A stretch of DNA of 64,000 nucleotides from Acidisarcina polymorpha (GTDB taxonomy: Bacteria > Acidobacteriota > Terriglobia > Terriglobales > Acidobacteriaceae), in assembly GCF_003330725.1 (NCBI RefSeq), contig NZ_CP030840.1, positions 372,001 to 436,000 of the forward strand, given 5' to 3'. The position numbers and the translations under genes were made by a program. Of this stretch, positions 27,721 through 36,910 are shown piece after piece. The notes beneath the pieces are model-generated. The model was not told the origin of the DNA. It made no database searches and worked only from the letters and a program-made list of their open reading frames with translations. The stretch's first letter is position 1, and each line of letters opens with the position of its first letter.

Positions 27721-28386
27721 TTATCTGTAAACTGCGCAACCCTTGGCTTCCAACTCAAACAGCCAGACTGGCGGCGCCAGAGTAGGCACCCAACGGAGAT
27801 CCAACTTCTCCAGTTTCGGCAGTTGCAGCAAGGTATCGGGCAACGAGTGAATGGGATTCTGGCGGAGGTCCATCTGCCGGAGTTCTTTAAGACCACCAAC
27901 CGACTCGGGAAGTACCGTGATCTCGTTGTTTCGCAGGTGAAGCTCTCTCAATTGCGCGAGCTGACCGATTGCGTCCGGCAAATCGCGAAGTTGATTGTCA
28001 CAGAGTCGCAGTTCGATCAAGCTCTCCATTTCGCATACCGCCTCGGGCAAGACCTCGAAGCGGTTCTCACTAAGGTTTAGATAGCGAAGTCTCGTCAAGC
28101 GCCGAAGAGACACCGGCAATGTCACCAGCTCATTATCATGCAGATAAAGGAAATCGCGGAGCCCGATCAGCGCTCCAAGCCCTGATGGCAGTGCAGCAAG
28201 ATTGTTGTGCCCCAGGTCCAACATACGAAGTCGCGTAAGCGTGCCAAACCTCTCAGGAACTTCGGTTAGATCATTCTCCGCAAGAACCAGAGTTTCAAGC
28301 TGGGCGGCAACTTCCCAGACCTCCTCCGGCACCTTCCCAAGGTGTTTTTTCCAGAGATTTAAATTTACAGTGGACTCAGCTGACAT
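27721..28386 (-). CDS. Leucine-rich-repeat protein
   Basis: A 221-residue protein made of about seven 23-residue leucine-rich repeats of the LxxLxLxxNxLxxLPxxxxxL (bacterial LPX/ribonuclease-inhibitor-like) type, from about residue 28 to 205. No signal peptide or membrane segment is seen, so it is likely cytoplasmic and used for protein binding. The repeat sequence is uniform, which suits a partner-binding curve, but no partner can be named. It diverges from the HD-domain gene at 28426. Confidence 0.88.
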   Translation of the reverse strand: MSAESTVNLNLWKKHLGKVPEEVWEVAAQLETLVLAENDLTEVPERFGTLTRLRMLDLGHNNLAALPSGLGALIGLRDFLYLHDNELVTLPVSLRRLTRLRYLNLSENRFEVLPEAVCEMESLIELRLCDNQLRDLPDAIGQLAQLRELHLRNNEITVLPESVGGLKELRQMDLRQNPIHSLPDTLLQLPKLEKLDLRWVPTLAPPVWLFELEAKGCAVYR

Positions 28387-28425
28387 ACCTCCGATAGTAC
28401 GCAGCTGCCGAGCAGCAAAGGAAGA

Positions 28426-29088
28426 ATGATGAACTCTGATCTATTTGCGCCATTCAATGAACTTGCGAGCAAGCTCTTACCCATGTTGTCCGGAACCGAT
28501 GGTGCGCATGACGTCTCGCACCTCACGCGAGTGTGGCGGAATGTGAAGGAAATTCAGCATCATGAGGGCGGAGACTTGGAGCTTCTGGCCGCTGCGGTTC
28601 TCCTGCATGATTGTGTCGACGTGCCAAAGCAGTCACCCTTGAGGTCACAGGCGTCCCGGCTAGCCGCAGCCGAAGCGATCGCCCGGCTCACCGCCCTGGG
28701 ATGGAGCGCTACGCGAATCGACTTGGTAGCATCAGCCATCGAGAGTCACAGCTATTCGGCGGGGATCGCGCCGGTCACTCTAGAAGCTTGCATCCTGCAG
28801 GATGGCGACCGCCTAGACGCCATAGGTTTCACAGGCATTGCCAGGTGCTTCTACACCGCGGGCCGAATGGGATCGTCACTTTACGAACCTTCTGACCCTC
28901 GCGGAAAACGAAGGGCCTTGAACGATGCCGACTTCGCCCTGGACCACTTCCCGGCGAAGCTGTTGAAGTTGGCAGAAGGCTTTAGAACGGTTACAGGACG
29001 ATCCATCGCGGCACGGAGGCATGAGGTGATACGCAGCTTCTACTTAGGTATGTTAGAGGAGTTTGAAGATCCAGTAGAACGCGCTTGA
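28426..29088 (+). CDS. HD-domain phosphohydrolase
   Basis: A 220-residue metal-dependent phosphohydrolase of the HD superfamily. HDVSH at about 28-32 and LLHDCVD at about 59-65 provide the H...HD...D metal ligands, with a later D (LQDGDRLDAIG) completing the set. The layout matches YedJ/YpgQ-type HD proteins, some of which hydrolyse nucleoside triphosphates; the substrate here is unknown. The ATG at 28426 has AAGGAAG 6-7 nt upstream; an adjacent ATG at 28429 is also possible. It lies 140 nt upstream of selC. Confidence 0.87.
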   Translation: MMNSDLFAPFNELASKLLPMLSGTDGAHDVSHLTRVWRNVKEIQHHEGGDLELLAAAVLLHDCVDVPKQSPLRSQASRLAAAEAIARLTALGWSATRIDLVASAIESHSYSAGIAPVTLEACILQDGDRLDAIGFTGIARCFYTAGRMGSSLYEPSDPRGKRRALNDADFALDHFPAKLLKLAEGFRTVTGRSIAARRHEVIRSFYLGMLEEFEDPVERA

Positions 29089-29230
29089 CGTTGTCGCTTC
29101 CATAATGAATGGGGTCTTGGCCCATTCCGGGGAAGCGGCAGGTGAGCTTGCGAGCGCGTCTGCATCCGCCGAAGTCAGGTCGAGTGGAGAGTGCGAGCAG
29201 TGATTCGGCGGGTACGCTGCCGAATGCGCA

Positions 29231-29325
29231 GGAAGCGCTCAGGCTCCGGTGATCCTCCTGGTCTTCAAAACCAGTGGGCTTTCTTAACGGGCGACGGTGT
29301 GTTCGACTCACACGCGCTTCCGCCA
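29231..29325 (+). tRNA. selC: Selenocysteine tRNA (tRNA-Sec, anticodon UCA)
   Basis: A 95-nt tRNA of the selenocysteine type. The 8-bp acceptor stem GGAAGCGC (29231-29238) pairs with GCGCTTCC (29314-29321), followed by discriminator G and encoded CCA (29323-29325). The anticodon arm is CTGGT-CTTCAAA-ACCAG with UCA at 29265-29267; the 5-bp T stem GTGTG/CACAC encloses TTCGACT; the extra arm between them is long. An 8+5 acceptor/T architecture, UCA anticodon and the CTCCGGTGA D-region all agree with bacterial SelC. It decodes UGA as selenocysteine together with SelA, SelB and SelD, none of which is in this window, and no selenoprotein gene was recognised here. Confidence 0.95.
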
Positions 29326-29362
29326 GAATGTTGAGTACTCAACGCGAGCCGCCTCTGCGGCA

Positions 29363-30130
29363 TCATGCTCCCATTTCCAGCAACGACTCTTGGACAGTCG
29401 GAGCCCTCCCATTCTCGACATCGCGGCGGCGAAGCTGATGGAAGGCGGTTAGAACCTTGTTGGCATTCGCGAGCGTTTCGATTCTCTCGACATAAGCCTC
29501 AAGCTTGGCGCCCGGAATCGCAAAGAGGGCAATGTCGTCGGTGAGAACGTCAAGGTAGGCGCGGGCTCCGCAACACCCCAGACTGAGCGCGGCGCGACCG
29601 GTATTCATGACCTGCGGTACGACCGCGCATGCCGGCCTGCCCATGGCGGGGGGGTTCTGGTTCTCGACTTGTTGCGTGGCTTCGGAGAGAATCAGGCTCT
29701 GATTTGCCAGGACAAACAGAAGCACGACGTCCGGCACAAACGGCGCTCTAGACAGCGGCGAATAGAGAACATATTCGTGCTGAGACTCCAGCACTGGAAT
29801 GGTCGCGAGATCCTGCGCTGTCACATAGCCGAGCTCGCCAAATACCTTGAGAGCATCCATGAGATCGCTTTGCTGGGCTGGAGATTCCTGAAGACGGTGA
29901 GTATAAACACCGATCGCGCAGAGACTGTGGTCCGCGGCGGATGTCGCAAACGCGGCGTCTGCCGCATCCTCCCAGAACCTGCATCCTGCGGGTACCCGGC
30001 CTGTATGTTCGCTCATGCCAGAGGGGATGAACCTCGAAAAGCCAAGCGCCACAGGCGGCTGCCGAAGCTCGAGTGCAGCCGCAAGCCTGGCCGCTAAATT
30101 GGAGAGCCTATCTTCGCTCATTGTGTGCAT
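29363..30130 (-). CDS. DUF169 family protein
   Basis: A 255-residue protein matching the DUF169 family: N-terminal LAARLAAALELRQPPVALGF, a C-R-F-W segment (GCRFWEDAA, about residues 49-57), a C-A-I-G motif after SADHSLC (about 67-75) and a C-terminal SLGCCGARAYL. Conserved Cys residues suggest a metal or cofactor site; the family's function is unknown. No signal peptide or membrane segment. Both the ATG at 30130 and one at 30121 are possible; the GGAG upstream fits either poorly. It converges with selC from the other strand. Confidence 0.8.
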   Translation of the reverse strand: MHTMSEDRLSNLAARLAAALELRQPPVALGFSRFIPSGMSEHTGRVPAGCRFWEDAADAAFATSAADHSLCAIGVYTHRLQESPAQQSDLMDALKVFGELGYVTAQDLATIPVLESQHEYVLYSPLSRAPFVPDVVLLFVLANQSLILSEATQQVENQNPPAMGRPACAVVPQVMNTGRAALSLGCCGARAYLDVLTDDIALFAIPGAKLEAYVERIETLANANKVLTAFHQLRRRDVENGRAPTVQESLLEMGA

Positions 30131-30323
30131 TGCTCCTTGTTCGACTGCAGTCCTTCAACCTTTTCTGCTATGAGACTGTTACCAGAGATCATTCGTCCTC
30201 AGTCTCTGATTGGCTCGACCGCCGCTCGGTCGCTGGGCCGACATAGAGAGCACCGTTGATCCTCCCCAAACAACACTTCCGCCGTAAACGTAACATACTC
30301 GGGTCATTGGCCGGAGGTCAGTG

Positions 30324-30842
30324 CTAGAACAACGCGCCGCTCACCTGCTCGGCAATCAATTTGGCTTTTTCCTTGAGCGCTGGACGCGCCATCAACGGGT
30401 CATGGGCCATTGTCGAACTTATGGCCACGATGAAGAGACGATCGCGCACGCGCCCGATCACCTGCTCCCCGCGCGAGTAACCCACATCGGCGGAGCAGGA
30501 CACCGCTTCATTTCCTATGGCCTTGAGAGCGGTGGGCGTTGAAGTACACAAGGATTTGTGAGACACAATGGAATTATTCACATCCTTCAATGGCTGCACC
30601 ATAATGCGCAGAGCGGAGTAGTCCTTTGCTGTCTTCGAATTGGTGAACGTGCAGATGGTCTGATCATCCGGGGCACTCTCCAGAGTGAGGGTCACCGACC
30701 CGTTTAGCACACCCGATGCGGTGGCCTCATTCAACCAGGCGCAGTGACCTTCTTCAGCATTGCATAGTGCGGAGATCATCACCAATCCCGCTAGGACTAC
30801 CCAATCAAGCGCTTCGGTCTTAAGCTTGAAGAACTTTCTCAT
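30324..30842 (-). CDS. Small secreted Cys-containing protein
   Basis: A 172-residue protein with a signal peptide (LDWVVLAGLVMISALCNA). The mature part has four Cys in pairs: one in GHCAWLNEATASGVL, one in TICTFTN, and two in SLCTSTPTAL and AVSCSADV, suited to disulphides. A C-terminal helix RPALKEKAKLIAEQVSGAL follows. I do not recognise the family, but the pattern recurs in acidobacterial secreted proteins. Its ATG overlaps the stop of the cytochrome gene (TAATG), so it is translated with it and may be an accessory to the cytochrome. Confidence 0.72.
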   Translation of the reverse strand: MRKFFKLKTEALDWVVLAGLVMISALCNAEEGHCAWLNEATASGVLNGSVTLTLESAPDDQTICTFTNSKTAKDYSALRIMVQPLKDVNNSIVSHKSLCTSTPTALKAIGNEAVSCSADVGYSRGEQVIGRVRDRLFIVAISSTMAHDPLMARPALKEKAKLIAEQVSGALF

Positions 30843-33097
30843 TACTGTGCTCCTGAGGCCGGTTCGCTCATATCGTGGACGTCATCCGTGTGCATGTGCC
30901 ATGGCACACTTTCGATCGATATCTCAGGATGTTTTCGCAGAAAGTCGAGCGAGTAAGTGGGCGCGCCCGGATCGAATTTCTTAGTAACGAACAAAGCCTG
31001 CTGCTCTGCCGCCTTATCCTTCATGCCCGCGCGCCGATAGAGGATCGAGAGGTTGTAGTGCGCGGCAAGATCGTCGGGGTCGATCCTCTGCAGCTCGACA
31101 AACTGTGCCATCGCCTCATCGTTCTTATGCTGTTGGTAGTAGGAGATGCCCAGTTCCCGGCGTGCATCGCGGGAGTCCGGGTATTGCCGGACGACCTCTC
31201 GCAGGTCGGCGATCTCGGCGTCAGAGTGACCTGCCCGCCTTTCGAGAAGCGCCGCATAGTAAAGGGCCCTGGCATTATTGGGACTTAGCTCGAGCGCCTT
31301 ATCGATGCCCGCGCGAGCTGACCCGTATTTCTCCCACTCGATCTCGGTGAGTGCGATGTTGGTGTAAGCGTCAGCATAATCGGGCCTGAGCTTTACCACT
31401 TCATTGAATGCACGGATAGCGTCCGCGTATTGCAACTGGTCGAGGTACCCGATTCCCAGGTTGTTCCACCGCATCCAGTCGGCGTTATCGCCAGGTTCAG
31501 GTTGGGTAGGCTCATTCTTTCCTATATTCAGCGACTCGGTGCGGGAGGCGATCTCAACGACCGGATATGCCGGATGGTCAGGGCCGAAGACATTGTTCAA
31601 ATAACTCTGCCGGAAGTGACGGTAGTTCACCCGCGCCGTCAACTTGATCTCACCTTGAATCTGCGCGGGTATCCGGAATTGATACCGAACCAAAGCCGAC
31701 CGTCCCGCCTGAACCGAGTTGTCATAGGCGACGGAGTGGATCGTCCAGACTTTGTGGTTGTCGACGAACTCACCCTCCAAATTCACAGGGCGGTTGGTGA
31801 AGCTGTGGGCGCGCTCGTCCAGATACCCGTCTGGCTTCAGAAAGCCGCTGTGGTAGATGTCCTTGCCGGCGGCGTCCTGCACGGTGAACTCGATCCAAGC
31901 CTCATATAGGTCGCGTACTTCGGGGATCAACGAGTGTCCGATGTTCTTATTCTGGACGACCACCAGTGCCTCGATTGTGCTATTCGGCTCCAGGCTGAAA
32001 GGGACCGACCCGAGTGGCGCAATTAGCTTTTCATCACCCGACTTCTTCAATCCCACGATATCGACATTCAGGAAGTTCCCAGCCCGCAAGAACGCGATCG
32101 TTTTCTCCAGCTGCTCGTCGAAGCCGTAATAGAATGGCACCGCGGTGTTGCCGGCGAGCCAGCGATGCGATGCGAACGTGCCATTCTTCGCCCCGTAGTC
32201 CGGCAGGACATTGGCGGCTCGCTTCATATGGCAGTTTTGACAAGTGGTAAAGTCGCCGGAATAAAACGTCAATGGGTTCCGCTTGGAAAATTTCGAGTTC
32301 TGCCATTCGTCGTATGCAGTGAACGCCCGGATGAACTTATAGTCGTTCAGGGGCGCCGGCAGATTGGCTTTGTGGCAGGCGCCGCAAAACTCCGGGGTCC
32401 GGTAGAAGCTCTGCATGACTGCTTGAGAATGGCGGTCGGTATGCTCCAATATCTCCTTGTATGGAACTTCCCCGGGGATGCGGTTTCCATTCTCATCCAC
32501 CATCACCGACGGAATTCCCATAACAAAGCCGCCGTTCCCCTTGATCGACTGCAGTTTCTGAATCGAATGGCACGTGGCGCAGGTGAGCCCATCCTGGTCC
32601 ATTTTCCGATCAACTTTGGAATCCTCAGTCAAACCGCCCGCCATGACGGCGACGGGGTTGTGGCAGCTATCGCAATGGCGCGCAAACTCAATGCCCTTGG
32701 TATTGACCAGAATATTCACGCTCGCCCGATAGAAGGGTGTGCGGAAGGCATTTGAGTGGAGAGCCTGCCGCCATTGGCTGTATGCCTCCTGGTGACAGTG
32801 GGCGCAGTAAGCGGCATTTGGAAATGCACCGGGCTGAACAAAATCGTCACCTTGCACCTGCATTGTTCCGGGGACAAACAGGTTGTCCTTGCCGAAGCGA
32901 AAGTTATAGGTCTCGCGGACCTTTGCGGCGTATTGTTTGCGTTCTTGATCGGACCGATCTTTAGCGGCTTGATATTCAGTAGATTGATCTTTAACTTGAT
33001 CCTGGCTGAACCCTGATCCGGTAGAGATCGCGAAAGCAAGCAGACCGCCGACGGCAAAAGCCGCAACTAGAGTCAAACGCTTCCTGATGTATTGCAT
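30842..33097 (-). CDS. Pentaheme cytochrome c with TPR domain
   Basis: A 751-residue exported cytochrome. A signal peptide (basic MQYIRKRL then TLVAAFAVGGLLAF) precedes five CxxCH heme-binding sites at residues 98-102, 142-146, 173-177, 238-242 and 286-290; the first (CAHCHQEAYSQW) is of the cytochrome c554 type. A beta-rich middle part (about 300-545) is followed by tandem tetratricopeptide repeats (about 560-715). The ATG at 33097 is chosen because longer in-frame starts overlap the upstream gene and lack a signal peptide. It follows the ASPIC/UnbV gene (92-nt gap) and overlaps the small secreted protein (TAATG). Periplasmic or surface electron transfer is likely; donor and acceptor are unknown. 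Confidence 0.85.
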   Translation of the reverse strand: MQYIRKRLTLVAAFAVGGLLAFAISTGSGFSQDQVKDQSTEYQAAKDRSDQERKQYAAKVRETYNFRFGKDNLFVPGTMQVQGDDFVQPGAFPNAAYCAHCHQEAYSQWRQALHSNAFRTPFYRASVNILVNTKGIEFARHCDSCHNPVAVMAGGLTEDSKVDRKMDQDGLTCATCHSIQKLQSIKGNGGFVMGIPSVMVDENGNRIPGEVPYKEILEHTDRHSQAVMQSFYRTPEFCGACHKANLPAPLNDYKFIRAFTAYDEWQNSKFSKRNPLTFYSGDFTTCQNCHMKRAANVLPDYGAKNGTFASHRWLAGNTAVPFYYGFDEQLEKTIAFLRAGNFLNVDIVGLKKSGDEKLIAPLGSVPFSLEPNSTIEALVVVQNKNIGHSLIPEVRDLYEAWIEFTVQDAAGKDIYHSGFLKPDGYLDERAHSFTNRPVNLEGEFVDNHKVWTIHSVAYDNSVQAGRSALVRYQFRIPAQIQGEIKLTARVNYRHFRQSYLNNVFGPDHPAYPVVEIASRTESLNIGKNEPTQPEPGDNADWMRWNNLGIGYLDQLQYADAIRAFNEVVKLRPDYADAYTNIALTEIEWEKYGSARAGIDKALELSPNNARALYYAALLERRAGHSDAEIADLREVVRQYPDSRDARRELGISYYQQHKNDEAMAQFVELQRIDPDDLAAHYNLSILYRRAGMKDKAAEQQALFVTKKFDPGAPTYSLDFLRKHPEISIESVPWHMHTDDVHDMSEPASGAQ

Positions 33098-33188
33098 AGG
33101 CCATCCATAGTGTTTCAGTGCCAACTCAGTTGATATCTGCAAGGCGCTGGCATCGAGCCAGCTTGAAAAGCTCCTGCAGTGCCCGCTG

Positions 33189-35216
33189 CTAATTCCCAGC
33201 CGACCGTGGTTTAATCGCGGATGCAGCGCTGTTCGCGATCGCATCGTAGACACTCGGTACCAGACCTTTGCCTTCTTCGATAACAAAAAAGCGATCGACG
33301 CTCGGAAGATTGACGTGTTCGACTAAACCACTGTTCCATCGGACCTCGACGCTGTCAACCGCGCTCGCCGGTCCCAGACCAAAATGAAGCCGCTGATCGT
33401 TGGATGATTCGAAACTACCGCCGCTCATTACGTCGCCGCGTTGCCGTATCCCGCCTGCTGCTACGTAAACAGTCGCGCCGACCGCGTCGCGAGGACTCTT
33501 TGGACCGCCAACGAGCTTGAGGCCCACCCAGTGGTTAGTGTCCGCATTGACATTGCGGAGCAAAACGGGAGTGTGATCGATGCAGTTAATAACAACGTCG
33601 ATTTTGCCGTCATTAAAGAGGTCTCCGAACGCCGCTCCACGGCTAGGGACGACGATCGCCAGTCCCGTGCCCTCGACCGCGGGAACGACTTCAAACGCCT
33701 TCCCTTTCTTGACGTTGTGGAACAACTGGGGACGTTCGGCGAAGGTGGTGCCCCAGTCATACTTGTCCACCTCCGGATAGACATGCCCGCTGACCGACAT
33801 GATGTCCTTCCATCCGTCATTGTCGTAATCGATAAACTCTGTGCCCCAACTCAAGAATGGATAGGTGACCTCGGCGATTCCCATTTGCGGGGTAATTTCG
33901 GAAAAGTTGCCGTCGCCCTCATTGCGGAAGAGGGTCTTGTAGTCGTCGGAAAACGTGGTTGTATAAAGGTCAACCCTGCCGTTATTAAGGTAGTCTCCTA
34001 CGGCCAGCCCCATCGAAGCTGTTTCACGGGCGGCCTGGTTGAGCGCAAAGCCTGAATAGAAGCTGGCGTCATCAAAGGTGCCATCGCCCTTATTGATATA
34101 GAGGTAGTTCGGGGTCGAGTCGTCGGCGACAATAAGATCTACCTTACCGTCGTTATTTACGTCAACGAAGGTAGAGGAGAATCCATAGTAGTGATGCGTA
34201 TCACTCACACCGGCTTTTTCGCTGACGTCGGTAAAGGTCCCATCCCCATTGTTGTGAAAGAGATGGTCTGGCTCGCCCTGAAGCCCGCGCGGACCGCACA
34301 TCACAGGCGCCCCCCGGTACTGGCAGAATCCAAATCCCACCGCTGCCGAACCCGGCGCCGGCGGGTGACTAACATCATAATGGATGTACCCGGGGACAAA
34401 CAGGTCGAGCTTACCGTCACCGTCATAGTCACCGAAGCTGGCGCCTGTCGACCAGTTCCCTAGTGTCACTCCGGCATGTTCGGCAACATCGGTGAAGGTG
34501 CCATCGTGGTTGTTATGATAGAGCCGGTTTTTCCCGAAATTCGACACATACAGGTCGGGCCAGCCATCGTTGTCATAGTCTCCTACCGCGACTCCGAATC
34601 CCCATCTCCCGTTTGTTACGCCAGCCTGCGCTGATACGTCCGTGAACGTGCCATCGTGGTTGTTGTGAAAGAGCGCTGCGTGCGGTGGCTCGGCCTTTCC
34701 ATCCAATGCCTCATACGTGGAGCCGTTCACTAGATAGATATCCAGCCATCCGTCGTTGTCATAATCTAGCAGCGCCACACCGGATCCGATCGTTTCCAGA
34801 ATGAAAGGCTTCTGCGGCGTGCCCATCTTATGGCGCCAACCAGTAAGGCCTGCCTTCGCGGAGATGTCCTGATAGACGATCGGTCCGTTCTTGACGAAAC
34901 CACCTGCGGTAATGGGCCGCTTCTCCGAGTCAAGAACGGGAGCGAATGTGCCCGCCGTTGCGGAGCCGCCTTGCTGCGGTGTTGCGGCGCTGCCACCGTA
35001 AAGCGGGGGTGTTGCTGGTTGCTGTCCATGCGCTGTCGGAGTTCCAATAGAGACAGTGACCCCAAGCAGGGCGATGGCTACTAAGCTCCACCGGGACGCC
35101 CGGAGCAGACGCAAGAAAATGACTGCTGAGTTCGCAAAGACGTAATTGGCCACGGCGCTAATTATGCGCGTATCCTCACTCCTTGTCTTCAGCCCCAGGG
35201 TGGACAAAATCACCAT
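33189..35216 (-). CDS. CRTAC1-type protein (FG-GAP/VCBS repeats plus ASPIC/UnbV domain)
   Basis: About 675 residues, exported. After a hydrophobic signal (LVAIALLGVTVSIGTPTAHG) come repeated VCBS/FG-GAP units, each with DYDNDGW.DLY or DVNNDGK.DL and HNNHDGTFTDV; these bind Ca2+ in a beta-propeller. The C-terminal part (about residues 560-660) is the ASPIC/UnbV domain (HWVGLKLVGG...RDAVGA, SGGSFESSNDQRLHFGLG). Such proteins often sit next to cytochrome-TPR genes, as here. The start is uncertain: ATG 35216 is used, a GTG at 35153 is equally possible, and neither has a good ribosome site. It diverges from the TPR gene at 35816 over a 599-nt gap. Confidence 0.82.
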   Translation of the reverse strand: MVILSTLGLKTRSEDTRIISAVANYVFANSAVIFLRLLRASRWSLVAIALLGVTVSIGTPTAHGQQPATPPLYGGSAATPQQGGSATAGTFAPVLDSEKRPITAGGFVKNGPIVYQDISAKAGLTGWRHKMGTPQKPFILETIGSGVALLDYDNDGWLDIYLVNGSTYEALDGKAEPPHAALFHNNHDGTFTDVSAQAGVTNGRWGFGVAVGDYDNDGWPDLYVSNFGKNRLYHNNHDGTFTDVAEHAGVTLGNWSTGASFGDYDGDGKLDLFVPGYIHYDVSHPPAPGSAAVGFGFCQYRGAPVMCGPRGLQGEPDHLFHNNGDGTFTDVSEKAGVSDTHHYYGFSSTFVDVNNDGKVDLIVADDSTPNYLYINKGDGTFDDASFYSGFALNQAARETASMGLAVGDYLNNGRVDLYTTTFSDDYKTLFRNEGDGNFSEITPQMGIAEVTYPFLSWGTEFIDYDNDGWKDIMSVSGHVYPEVDKYDWGTTFAERPQLFHNVKKGKAFEVVPAVEGTGLAIVVPSRGAAFGDLFNDGKIDVVINCIDHTPVLLRNVNADTNHWVGLKLVGGPKSPRDAVGATVYVAAGGIRQRGDVMSGGSFESSNDQRLHFGLGPASAVDSVEVRWNSGLVEHVNLPSVDRFFVIEEGKGLVPSVYDAIANSAASAIKPRSAGN

Positions 35217-35815
35217 TCGTCTACCGAAGACCCGGAAGCTGAAGCAGGGATGTTGGCGGAACTGACCTAGTTGGCAGGGCGTCGGTAATGCCCGTGGGGA
35301 ACGAAAGAGTCTCAGAAGGATCATTTGTCCGCTCGTTGCAATCCCAAGGCCTCGAGCTCCAGAAAAGACGCCTTTACTAAGGGAAGGGCCGCATAACGAT
35401 CTCGACCGAATTCTCTTCGGGCGGTCACCAATTCTTGCCTGCTGATGTCGAGAAGGGGGAGTTGCAGTATCCAACGAATGCATTTAGACCAACTTCCCTG
35501 ACCTTCGTAGACAGCACTGGCTCCTTCGGTCGCCACGAAGATCATGCGAACCCTGGGCCTGCGTTGAGGACCGGAGACCCCAATCAGGTGGATGCAAAAT
35601 GTATTCTGGACTGAGTGGAAACGGTCCTTCATGATGGAGACGCGTGGGCTGGTGTCGAATGCCCTATTGCGTCGGAGGCAAGTTTACGGGCTCGGCGGCG
35701 GTCGTTGATCGCCCAAAGGGATGAATTTCGCGTGCCAACGTATCTTTGATAGCGCCGGCATGATTTCTATTCGCTCACCCATACGCGCTTAATTTGCTGT
35801 ACGATTTTGCACACC
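35217..35815. other. Divergent intergenic region, about 600 nt
   Basis: Between the ASPIC/UnbV gene (minus) and the TPR gene (plus). Frames such as 35321-35632 on the minus strand give Arg-rich peptides without motifs. It should hold the two divergent promoters; no clear -35/-10 pair was identified. Confidence 0.4.
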
Positions 35816-36910
35816 ATGGGTTGGCTTTCTGCTTACATCGTTTGCCTGGTTCTGGGCGCTGCCTCGCAGACGTTGAGTCAGACGCAATCTCGCTCCAACC
35901 CCGCCGCGGTTAAGGCCACAGAACCGCCGAGCGTGGTGATCACCGAAGATGCCACCCAGCTGATCAATGAGGGAAATCTCAAAGAGGCGCTCGGAAAGCT
36001 GGATGCGCTGGCTGTTGACCACCCGGGACTCGTTGGTCTCGAGTATCTGAGAGGTTTCGTCTATTATCAGCAGTCTGATCTCAGGAAGGCAGAAATCGCT
36101 TTCAGGAGAGCAATTTCCCAGAATCCGCAGGATCGCGAGTCGAGGCAGATGCTGGGAATCACGCTGTATCGTCAGGGTAGACCCGCCGACGCGATTCCGG
36201 TTCTCGAGGCGGAACACTCCTCCCCGGCTATGACGAATGTCGATCCCAGCTATCTCCTCGCCCTCTGCTACATAGATGTTGATCGGTACGACGACGCCCG
36301 GCATACCCTTGCCGCCGAATACGGTTTCGTTCCTGATTCTCCCTCCGCCTACCTGCTTACCGCGCGAATCCTGCTGCGCCGTGAAAGCATGGTTCCCGCG
36401 GAGTCGACGGCTCGGAAAGCGCTCCAACTTAACCCTCGATTGCCGCTCGCGCACAAACTACTGGGCGAGATCTATCTGGCGAAGAGCGATATCAACCAGG
36501 CGATCCAGGAGTTTCAAAGCGAGCGCAACTTCAATCCTCTAGACGCCACAATCTACGAACGCCTCGGCGACGCCTATTTCCGTGCTGGGGACGACGAGCA
36601 GGCGAGAGAGTCGCTCAACCGCGCTCTCCTGCTCGATCCGCACTCTACAGGGCCTTACATCCTGCTGGGGAAAGTGCTGGTTCGAGAGCGGAATCCATTA
36701 GTTGCTACCGGGTATCTTGAGCGCGCCTTGCATATGGATCCTGGGAATTACATTACCCACTACCTGCTCGGGCAGGCGTACCACGCGTCCGGGCGCACGC
36801 AAGACGCCTCTCGCGAATTCGAGAAGTCAGAGCAACTGCGATTTGGAGCAGATTCCTCGTCCGCACAAGCCCAATCACCCTCCCCCTATGAGGGCAAGTT
36901 GCCGAAGTAA
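35816..36910 (+). CDS. Exported TPR protein
   Basis: A 364-residue protein with a signal peptide (WLSAYIVCLVLGAASQTLS) and then about seven tetratricopeptide repeats over residues 40-345, recognisable from repeated A...Y.....A...L.RAL..DP units. The last 20 residues are Ser/Gln/Pro-rich. TPRs scaffold protein complexes; periplasmic location fits a partner of the divergent cytochrome/ASPIC-UnbV unit, but this is inference. ATG 35816 is preferred over TTG 35807. Confidence 0.82.
   Translation: MGWLSAYIVCLVLGAASQTLSQTQSRSNPAAVKATEPPSVVITEDATQLINEGNLKEALGKLDALAVDHPGLVGLEYLRGFVYYQQSDLRKAEIAFRRAISQNPQDRESRQMLGITLYRQGRPADAIPVLEAEHSSPAMTNVDPSYLLALCYIDVDRYDDARHTLAAEYGFVPDSPSAYLLTARILLRRESMVPAESTARKALQLNPRLPLAHKLLGEIYLAKSDINQAIQEFQSERNFNPLDATIYERLGDAYFRAGDDEQARESLNRALLLDPHSTGPYILLGKVLVRERNPLVATGYLERALHMDPGNYITHYLLGQAYHASGRTQDASREFEKSEQLRFGADSSSAQAQSPSPYEGKLPK

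Noticed and set aside
29088-29363. Integration (att) site at the 3' end of selC
   Set aside because: selC is a common island target, but no integrase gene and no repeat of the tRNA end were found in the window.
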